Shown piece after piece: positions 1 to 6,331 of a DNA stretch of 7,029 nt. This DNA is from an uncultured Actinomyces sp. (GTDB taxonomy: Bacteria > Actinomycetota > Actinomycetes > Actinomycetales > Actinomycetaceae): assembly GCA_938022345.1 (NCBI GenBank), contig CALIEP010000329.1, positions 1 to 7,029 on the forward strand. The letters are read 5' to 3'. A model generated the notes under the pieces. It was given only the letters and a program-made list of their open reading frames with translations, searched no databases and had not been told where the DNA came from. Positions within the stretch are counted from its first letter, which is position 1. The number at the start of each line of letters is the position of its first letter. The translations under genes were made by a program, and so were the position numbers.

Positions 1-1
1 C

Positions 2-55
2 TGTGACGAACTTATGACACACCCTGAACACAATTTCCCTGAGACAGGACTATGA
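2..55 (+). other. Possible 3' tail of an upstream gene, or a short leader ORF
   Basis: The frame starting at base 2 is open from the window edge to a TGA at 53-55. It overlaps the ATG at 52 in an ATGA arrangement, the same junction style as at cydD/cydC and cydC/sensor. An ATG at 14 would give a 13-residue peptide (MTHPEHNFPETGL), but no Shine-Dalgarno sequence precedes it. The stretch is too short to tell a real gene end from chance: an open run of 17 codons is unremarkable. If it is the end of an upstream gene, cydA is not the first gene of its transcript. No promoter could be assigned confidently in the 57 bases before cydA. Confidence 0.2.
46..49 (+). promoter_or_regulatory. Shine-Dalgarno-like AGGA of cydA
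   Basis: AGGA lies 8 nt before the ATG at 58 but only 2 nt before the in-frame ATG at 52, so 58 is the better start. The site matters because it places normal initiation upstream of the in-frame TGA at 97-99. The alternative in-frame starts after the TGA (TTG at 139, ATG at 181) have no purine-rich ribosome binding site before them. Confidence 0.6.
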
Positions 56-57
56 CC

Positions 58-1608
58 ATGACCTTTGCTCCAGCAGCACTTGATGCGCTGACACTGTGAC
101 GATGGCAATTCGGCATCCTGACCGTTTACCACTTCGTCTTGGTTCCTCTCACCATCGGTCTGTCACTCCTGGTCGCAATCATGCAGACCGTGTGGCACAA
201 GACCGGTAAAGAGGAATGGCTCCAGGCAACTCGATTCTTCGGCAAGTTACTCTTGATCAACTTCGCCCTTGGTGTTGCCACCGGTATCGTGCAGGAATTC
301 CAATTCGGCATGAACTGGTCGGAGTACTCGCGTTACGTCGGCGATATCTTCGGCGCTCCGCTCGCAGTCGAGGCCCTTCTGGCCTTCTTCCTTGAATCAA
401 CCTTCCTGGGTCTGTGGATCTTCGGATGGGGACGCCTTTCCAAGGGCTGGCACCTTGCCTGCATTTGGTTGGCTTCTATCGGAACCATGATCTCTGCCTT
501 GTGGATCCTCGGGGCAAACTCTTGGATGCAACACCCCGTTGGCACACGTTTCAACCCCGAGACCGGACGCGCAGAACTGGATGGAGCCGCAGGCTTCCTC
601 AAGGTCGTCGCCAACCCTGTCCTCGTGTGGGAATACTCTCACGTCATCACCTCCGCTTGGCTTGTTGCCGGCACTTTCGTTGCAGGCCTTTCGCTGTGGT
701 GGATGACCCGCGCAAAGCGCCTCGGCGCTGAAGAGGGAGCAAAAGAAGCCGCAAGCATGTGGCGCCCCATTGCACGATTCGGTATGACTGTTATTTTGGT
801 CGGCGGTATCGGAACGGCTGCAAGCGGTCACTTCCAAGGGCAGGAACTTGTTGAGATTCAGCCGATGAAGATGGCTGCTGCTGAAGGTGTTTGTGTAGAC
901 ACCAAGGGCGCAGCATTCACCGTCGCACAGTTCGGTGAATGCCCGCTTGGAGACGAGGGCGCTCAGCCCACCAAGTTCATTGAAGTCCCCGGTGTGGCCG
1001 CTTTCATGTCTCACAACTCTTTCTCAGCGGATGTGAAGGGCGTTGCTGATGAGCAGCAGCGTTTAGTTGAGCTTCTCAACTCAAATGAGGATTTCGTCAA
1101 GACCTACGGCGACGCGAAGCAATACGATTTCCGTCCCCCGCAGATGGTAACTTTCTGGTCCTTCCGCATCATGATCGGCCTGGGTGCTTTCTCAGCTATC
1201 TTGGCTTTGTGGGGACTGTGGGCAACCCGAAAGGGACAGACTTCCGCGTCGAAGGCACTTGGGACCTTTGCTCTGATCTCAATCCCGATGCCTTTCCTTG
1301 GGGCATCTTTCGGATGGATCTTCACAGAAATGGGTCGTCAGCCATGGGTTGTTGTTCCCAACATCGCCGGACTTGAAAGCGGTGATCCTGTCGGTTCAGT
1401 CATGATGATGACCTCTGCGGGTGTCTCCAGTGCGGTTCCCGCTTGGCAGGTCCTCGTTTCAATGGTCGTATTTACGATCGTCTACGCAATCCTCGGTGTC
1501 GTGTGGTTCATCCTCATGAAGCGCTACGCCGTCGAGGGACTCCACCCCCGCCCCAAGGACGCTACCGATGAGGAAGCAGTCTCTGGCGCACTCTCATTCG
1601 GCTACTGA
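58..1608 (+). CDS. cydA: Cytochrome bd quinol oxidase subunit I (CydA), interrupted by one in-frame TGA codon
   Basis: CydA is the haem-bearing membrane subunit of cytochrome bd, which oxidises quinol and reduces O2 to water. From ATG 58 the frame is 516 codons before the final TGA, normal for the family, with codon 14 being TGA (97-99). Residues matching E. coli ligands by motif are His25 (E. coli His19), Glu105 and Glu113 (Glu99/Glu107), His195 (His186), Met372 (Met393) and Glu424 (Glu445), followed by GRQPW at 426-430. The Q-loop is short: QPMKMAAAE carries the conserved Lys271 and Glu276, and a Cys pair at 279 and 295 recalls the Q-loop disulfide of mycobacterial bd. The C-terminus ALSFGY is actinobacterial. 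Apart from codon 14 the frame is uninterrupted and well conserved. The start was chosen from AGGA at 46-49 and from conservation of LDALTL ahead of the TGA. Starting at TTG 139 (489 residues) would remove His25 and most of helix 1, so it is unlikely to give a working oxidase. Identity is near certain; expression as full-length protein is not. Confidence 0.93.
97..99 (+). other. In-frame TGA inside the conserved N-terminus of cydA (candidate recoded codon or nonsense mutation)
   Basis: Codon 14 of cydA is TGA, between LDALTL and RWQFG. Family alignment from memory puts a small residue here (Ser in E. coli LSRLQF and in mycobacterial ISRWQF). TGA is one base from TCA (Ser), GGA (Gly) and TGC/TGT (Cys). 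The base after it is C. No ATG, GTG or TTG occurs in frame between here and the haem-ligand His codon at 130-132. TGA ends all four complete genes in the window, so a genome-wide reassignment is unlikely. Options are selenocysteine insertion, leaky readthrough, a suppressor tRNA, a recent nonsense mutation or a base-call error. Confidence 0.9.
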
Positions 1609-1622
1609 GGAAAGGAAAAACC

Positions 1623-2744
1623 ATGACTTTGAGTATTTTGTGGTTCATCCTCATCGCTGTCTTGTGGACCATGTACCTGGTCCTCGAGGGCTTCGACTAC
1701 GGAGTGGGAATGCTCCAGGGCTTTCTCGCACGCGATGATCGCGAGCGCACCCAGGCGCTACGCACAATCGGCCCCCACTGGGACGGTAACGAGGTCTGGC
1801 TGCTAACCGCAGGTGGTGCGACCTTTGCAGCATTCCCCGAATGGTACGCAACCATGTTCTCGGGAATGTACCTGGCGCTCTTCCTCATTCTGCTGGCACT
1901 CATCGTTCGCGTTTGTGCAGTTGAATGGCGTTCAAAGCTCAAGTCTGAGCAGTGGCGCAGTGTCTGGGATCGCGTTCACGCCGTCTCCGCGCTGCTTGTT
2001 CCCCTTCTCTTCGGTGTGGCATTCGCCAACCTAGTTCAGGGAATGAAGATTGAGGTCGTCACTCACGGAACGAACGCGGTCGTTGCACCTGCGGATGTCC
2101 CCTCCTCCCTCAATACCGCAGTTCACCAGCTGACCGGTGGTTTCTTCTCACTACTCACTCCCTACACCCTCTTGGGTGGTCTTGTCCTGGTTGCCCTGTG
2201 CCTTGCTCACGGCGCTCAGTTCTTGGCCCTCAAGACCGAAGGTGACCTGCAGGAGCGCGCAAATGGTTTCGCCGCTCCCGCAACAGTGGTTGCGACCGCT
2301 CTGGCTGCCGTGTGGGTAATCTGGGGACAGTTCGCGTACTCAACGAACGTCCTGGCATGGATCCCGCTGCTCATTGCAGCGCTGTGCCTCATCGCCTCGA
2401 CTGTCTTCTCGCAGGCTGTCTTGCGTAACGAAGGTCTGTCCTTCCTCTTCTCTTGCCTCGCAATGGCCGGAGCAGTTGCATGGATCTTCGCAGCAATGGC
2501 ACCCAACGTCATGAAGTCGAGCATTGATCCCGCTTATTCGCTGACTATCGCACAGGCCTCGTCGACGACGGGAACTCTGACCGTGATGTCGATCGTTGCC
2601 CTCTGCTTGGTCCCCGTGGTTCTTGTCTACACCGCGTGGTCCTACTGGAAGTTCCGTTCTCGCGTTTCTTCCTCGGATGTTTCAACGAATACCGGTTTGA
2701 TCTTGAACAAGATCCGACTGGATCAGAACTTCCTCGCGGGCTGA
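1623..2744 (+). CDS. cydB: Cytochrome bd quinol oxidase subunit II (CydB)
   Basis: CydB is the second integral-membrane subunit, structurally paired with CydA and needed for oxidase assembly. The 373-residue product is a normal family length and strongly hydrophobic throughout. Recognisable motifs are EGFDYGVGML (Asp25 corresponds to a conserved Asp in E. coli CydB), IGPHWDGNEVW at 49-59, the LTAGGATFAAFPEWYA stretch after it, and near the end YTAWSYWKFRSRV, matching the E. coli YTAWCYWK end. The tail beyond this is somewhat longer than in E. coli. ATG 1623 is preceded by AAAGGA at 1611-1616 with 6-nt spacing, and the gap from the cydA stop is 14 nt, so the pair is almost certainly cotranscribed. 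If ribosomes stop at the cydA TGA, polarity on cydB could follow; the sequence does not show whether it does. Confidence 0.97.
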   Translation: MTLSILWFILIAVLWTMYLVLEGFDYGVGMLQGFLARDDRERTQALRTIGPHWDGNEVWLLTAGGATFAAFPEWYATMFSGMYLALFLILLALIVRVCAVEWRSKLKSEQWRSVWDRVHAVSALLVPLLFGVAFANLVQGMKIEVVTHGTNAVVAPADVPSSLNTAVHQLTGGFFSLLTPYTLLGGLVLVALCLAHGAQFLALKTEGDLQERANGFAAPATVVATALAAVWVIWGQFAYSTNVLAWIPLLIAALCLIASTVFSQAVLRNEGLSFLFSCLAMAGAVAWIFAAMAPNVMKSSIDPAYSLTIAQASSTTGTLTVMSIVALCLVPVVLVYTAWSYWKFRSRVSSSDVSTNTGLILNKIRLDQNFLAG

Positions 2745-2755
2745 CCGTCCGCAGT

Positions 2756-2792
2756 ACTGGTGGCCTCGGGAAACCGGGGCCACCAGTTTTTT
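2756..2792 (+). terminator. Strong rho-independent terminator after cydB
   Basis: A 14-bp stem pairs 2756-2769 with 2774-2787, with one T-G wobble (2766/2777) and a GAAA tetraloop at 2770-2773. It is followed by six T residues at 2787-2792. It begins 11 nt after the cydB stop and ends 39 nt before the cydD ATG. No A-run flanks the other side, so it should act on the + strand only. It would end or attenuate the cydAB transcript, implying that cydDC is expressed by partial readthrough or from a promoter of its own. Confidence 0.93.
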
Positions 2793-2831
2793 CACCGAGC
2801 ACGACCTTCTCCAAGGACAGAAAATAGAAGA

Positions 2832-4541
2832 ATGCGCCCACTGGACCCCCGTCTTCTCAAGTACGCTTCGAGCGCGCGTCGTCATATCATCCTCATTTCA
2901 ATCTTGGGGATTGTGACGGCAGTCTTGGTGATTGCACAAACCCTCGCCCTTTCTGCGGCTCTCTCCCCCGCAGTCACATCCGGTGCGTCACTTGCCCAAG
3001 TACGCACGCCGCTTCTTCTCTTGGTCGCAATCGTTATCGCGCGCGCGGCAGTCATCGGAGTTCGCGAGGCCTTGGGACACCGAGCAGCAGACCGGACAAT
3101 CCGAGAGTTACGTGGACGCGTCCTGACACACATCGCAAACCTGGGGCCACGCTGGCGCGCCACTCACGGTTCCGAGGCCTCGACGCTCCTTTCCCGAGGC
3201 CTGACAGACCTCTCCCCTTACTTCGTCGACTATCTTCCCCAGTTGGTCCTCACAGCAACTGTGACTCCCCTAGCCCTGGCAACAATCCTTTTCCTCGATT
3301 TCTGGTCAGCTTTTATCGCCGCAATCGTCGTTCCCCTGATCCCAATTTTTATGGCCTTAATTGGTCGTTTCACTCAAAGCGCTTCCTCAGAAAAACTGGA
3401 AACAATGCAGACCTTGGGCGCGCAAATGCTGGATTTGATTGCGGGACTGCCGACCCTTCGCGCCTTGGGCCGAGAAAGCGCTCCTCGTGCACATTTAGAA
3501 TCTCTCTCGCGATCCAATACACGCGCAACAATGTCGACGTTGCGCATTGCTTTTCTTTCTGGTGCTGTATTGGAGTTTCTCTCCACACTCTGCGTCGCCT
3601 TGGTGGCCGTCGAAGTCGGTTTCCGAATGGTTTTCGGTCACGTTTCTTTATTCACCGGCCTAGCCGTCATCATGCTTGCACCTGAAGTTTTTGAACCTCT
3701 ACGTCAGGTCGGAGCCCAGTTCCATGCCTCCGCAAATGGTGTCGTCGCGGCAGAACGAGCCTTCGAGATTTTAGAAACCCCCATTCCTTCGATGGATGAA
3801 AACTTAGAAGACGAAGACGTAGTTCAGGATGATGACGGCATCGATTGGTCTTCAGTTGCCTTCTCATTGCGCAATCTTTCGATTGAAGCACGCGGCACTT
3901 GGGCACCTGCAGGGTTGAACGCGGATATCCTGCCTGGAACGCTGAGCGTGCTTGCAGGCCCCTCAGGTTCAGGAAAAACCAGCACGATTTACGCCCTGAT
4001 GCGGCTGCTTCCGATTCAGAGTGGACAGCTGATGGTCCACACCTGTAAAGGAGAAGAAATTCCCCTTCAAAACATTCCCAAAGAAAAACTGTGGGAAGCC
4101 ATAACCTGGGTACCACAGCATCCTTCTTTGCTTCCCGGAACCTTACGCGAGCAACTTCCATCTTCAACAGATGAAGAACTCGAAGCTGCCGCGGCGCTTT
4201 GCGGATTTACCGAGGTTCTCGACACGCTTGCCGAAGGTTGGGATGCTCCAATTGGCCAAGACGGAGCCGGGCTTTCCGTTGGACAACGACAACGTTTTGC
4301 TCTTACCCGCGCTTTGCTCGCACGCACTCCTATTGTCATCTTGGATGAACCTACGGCTCACTTGGACGCAGTGAGCGAAGAGATCGTTTTAAAGGCAATA
4401 GAAGCTCTGCGTAAGAAAGGGCGAACGGTCATTGCGATTGCACATCGCCAGGCTCTCATTGATGCAGCAGACCAAGTGATCCGCGTTCATTCACAGGTTA
4501 AGGACAAAGCCGAACTAGCAGAAGTTGGAGGAGAGCAGTGA
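2832..4541 (+). CDS. cydD: Thiol/haem-linked ABC exporter, permease/ATP-binding subunit CydD
   Basis: CydD is half of the CydDC ABC exporter, reported to export cysteine/glutathione and to bind haem, and required for assembly of cytochrome bd. From ATG 2832 the product is 569 residues: a membrane domain to about residue 310, an acidic linker near 320-337, then the nucleotide-binding domain. Visible motifs are Walker A GPSGSGKTS (376-384), Q-loop Gln429 in WVPQHP, signature LSVGQRQ (481-487), Walker B IVILDEP (501-507) and switch His538. The stretch LRIAFLSGAVLEF matches E. coli CydD (LRLAFLSSGILEF), which separates it from general exporters. A longer frame from GTG 2760 was rejected because that start lies inside the terminator stem. 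The ribosome site is weak: AAGGA at 2813-2817 is 14 nt from the ATG and AGAAG directly abuts it. The stop overlaps the cydC start. Confidence 0.94.
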   Translation: MRPLDPRLLKYASSARRHIILISILGIVTAVLVIAQTLALSAALSPAVTSGASLAQVRTPLLLLVAIVIARAAVIGVREALGHRAADRTIRELRGRVLTHIANLGPRWRATHGSEASTLLSRGLTDLSPYFVDYLPQLVLTATVTPLALATILFLDFWSAFIAAIVVPLIPIFMALIGRFTQSASSEKLETMQTLGAQMLDLIAGLPTLRALGRESAPRAHLESLSRSNTRATMSTLRIAFLSGAVLEFLSTLCVALVAVEVGFRMVFGHVSLFTGLAVIMLAPEVFEPLRQVGAQFHASANGVVAAERAFEILETPIPSMDENLEDEDVVQDDDGIDWSSVAFSLRNLSIEARGTWAPAGLNADILPGTLSVLAGPSGSGKTSTIYALMRLLPIQSGQLMVHTCKGEEIPLQNIPKEKLWEAITWVPQHPSLLPGTLREQLPSSTDEELEAAAALCGFTEVLDTLAEGWDAPIGQDGAGLSVGQRQRFALTRALLARTPIVILDEPTAHLDAVSEEIVLKAIEALRKKGRTVIAIAHRQALIDAADQVIRVHSQVKDKAELAEVGGEQ

Positions 4542-6331
4542 AATTGCGAATTCTCACTTCTCAGGAAGCATCCTCATTGCGATGGGCACTGTCACTGCTA
4601 CGAGTCGATAAGTGGCGTTTTATAGGTGCACTCCTTCTGGCAAGCCTAGGGATTGGTTCATCGATCGCTCTGGGTGCAACGTCTGCATGGCTCATCGCGC
4701 GAGCATCACAAATGCCTCCTGTCTTAGTACTTTCTGTTGCCGCAACAGCAGTGCGCCTTTTCGGTGTTTCTCGCGCCCTTTTGCGCTATGTCCAACGACT
4801 GATCTCCCACCGCGTTGCACTCGAGGGCATGGACCATCTGCGACTGAGCCTTTACGATGCCTTAGCATCTTCAGATCTGGGCCGAGTGATCTCACTTCGC
4901 CGCGGTGATCTGCTGGCACGTATGGGATCCGATGTCGACGAGGTCGGCGACTTTATTGTGAAGTCTGTCCTTCCTGCAGGTGTTGCAGCGATTGTAGGGT
5001 GCGCGACCGTGGGCGCTCTGGCACTTCTTTCTCCCGGCGCTGCAGTTATTTTGGCACTTTGCTTAGTCCTTTCTGGGATCGTTGCCCCAGTTATTACCGC
5101 TCGAGCACAACGCGCAGCTCAAGTCGAAGGAATTCGAGCACGTGCCGCCCTGAGCAGCTCGCTGGTCACCTTGATCGATGGCTACGATGAACTGGCAATT
5201 AACGGACTCCTTGACCGCGCGCACAGCGAATTCGAACGCAGCGAGGACCACATTGAGTCATCTCGACAAGGAGCCGCTCACGCCTCCGCTTGGGCTCAAT
5301 TCATCGACCGAGCATCCATGGGACTTGCAGTTATCGGGGCGCTCCTGGTTGGAATCCCATCTGTACAGGCTCAGATCCTCAGCGCCGTTGCTCTCGCAGT
5401 CATCACTCTCACTCCCCTATCCTCTTTCGAGGCCTCGGCTCAGATGAACTCTGCGATGGCGCAACTCGTCCGTAGCGCTCAGGCGGCACTGCGGATCCGC
5501 GAACTTATCGGCTCGCATACACCGACTACCACGGCCTCGAAGATCGCGCAGACTCCGCTTCCCGAAGATGCGACGCACCACCCCAATCTTCAAGCGAGTG
5601 ACCTGGCGATCGGATGGCCCGATGGCCCGCTCTTGGTTGAAAACCTCAATCTTGATGTTGTCCCCGGTCGCTGCATCGCAATCGTTGGCCCTTCGGGAAT
5701 TGGTAAAACAACACTCCTGAATACTCTGGCTGGATTGATCCCCGCACGCGATGGGCAGCTCACTCTCAACGGGGTTCCTCTTGGGGACATTCACCACGAG
5801 GAGAGTGCAAGCGTCATTCAGGTAACCGCTGAAGACGCCCATATCTTCGCAACCAGCATCTACGAAAATCTTCGCGTCGCACGCGCTGATCTGTCGAAGG
5901 AAGAGGCTCAGGAATTTCTGAACACCGTTGGTCTGAAGGACTGGTGTGCTTCTCTTCCTCAGGGAATCGATACCGTAATTGGGGCTGGGGCAACGGGAGT
6001 ATCCGGTGGTGAGCGTCGCAGACTTCTTGCTGCCCGAGCACTCGCCTCACATGCACCCATCATGCTTTTGGATGAAGCCAGTGAGCACCTTGATCCTCAC
6101 AGCGCAGACGCCCTGATGAGAACCATCCGAGCACACGCAGTCAATAAGGGCTTGGTCATTGTCACGCACCGCCTGAGCGCTCTTGACATTGCAGATGAGA
6201 TTATCCTGATGGGGTATCCTCACGATGATCCTCGATTGCGTCCCGCACGCATCGCTGAACGAGGAACACGTGATGAGCTCATTGCAAGAAGCGAAGCTTT
6301 CCGTTGGGCACTCAAGCAGGAGGAAGAATGA
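4538..6331 (+). CDS. cydC: Thiol/haem-linked ABC exporter, permease/ATP-binding subunit CydC
   Basis: CydC is the partner half-transporter of CydD. The product is 597 residues with a GTG start at 4538 that overlaps the cydD stop (GTGA). GGAGG at 4527-4531, 6 nt upstream, is a strong ribosome site and indicates translational coupling and a 1:1 complex. The membrane domain covers about residues 20-300 and includes GATSAWLIARAS and RYVQRLISHRVALEGMDHLR, typical of CydC. The ATPase domain has Walker A GPSGIGKT (384-391), signature VSGGERR (488-494), Walker B IMLLDEA (508-514) and switch His544. The Q-loop position appears to be Glu432 (TAEDAHIF) where relatives usually have Gln. The short stretch PHDDPRLRPARIAE (561-574) before the terminal helix looks like a small insertion relative to E. 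coli CydC. Confidence 0.94.
   Translation: MKLRILTSQEASSLRWALSLLRVDKWRFIGALLLASLGIGSSIALGATSAWLIARASQMPPVLVLSVAATAVRLFGVSRALLRYVQRLISHRVALEGMDHLRLSLYDALASSDLGRVISLRRGDLLARMGSDVDEVGDFIVKSVLPAGVAAIVGCATVGALALLSPGAAVILALCLVLSGIVAPVITARAQRAAQVEGIRARAALSSSLVTLIDGYDELAINGLLDRAHSEFERSEDHIESSRQGAAHASAWAQFIDRASMGLAVIGALLVGIPSVQAQILSAVALAVITLTPLSSFEASAQMNSAMAQLVRSAQAALRIRELIGSHTPTTTASKIAQTPLPEDATHHPNLQASDLAIGWPDGPLLVENLNLDVVPGRCIAIVGPSGIGKTTLLNTLAGLIPARDGQLTLNGVPLGDIHHEESASVIQVTAEDAHIFATSIYENLRVARADLSKEEAQEFLNTVGLKDWCASLPQGIDTVIGAGATGVSGGERRRLLAARALASHAPIMLLDEASEHLDPHSADALMRTIRAHAVNKGLVIVTHRLSALDIADEIILMGYPHDDPRLRPARIAERGTRDELIARSEAFRWALKQEEE

Noticed and set aside
2..21. TGTG...CACA inverted arms resembling a CRP/GlxR or Rex operator upstream of cydA
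   Set aside because: The arms are 12 nt apart instead of the 8 nt of those operators, and the flanking bases do not continue the palindrome.
97..99. Genome-wide reassignment of TGA (Gly or Trp code)
   Set aside because: cydA, cydB, cydD and cydC all end in TGA at the expected protein ends, and no other in-frame TGA occurs inside them.
102..209. ATG at 102 just after the TGA as a re-initiation start
   Set aside because: It is in another frame and gives an unrelated 35-residue peptide ending in TAA at 207-209, with none of the CydA sequence.
397..1014. Long open frames on the opposite strand and in other frames within the cyd genes
   Set aside because: They are shadows of cydA and its neighbours, with low-complexity Arg/Ser/Pro-rich products and no recognisable motifs.
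2760..2831. N-terminal extension of CydD from GTG 2760
   Set aside because: The start lies inside the terminator hairpin, has no ribosome site, and the extra 24 residues do not resemble CydD; ATG 2832 fits the family.
2745..2831. A small CydX-like subunit gene after cydB
   Set aside because: The gap is filled by the terminator and the cydD leader, and no short hydrophobic reading frame with a start is present.
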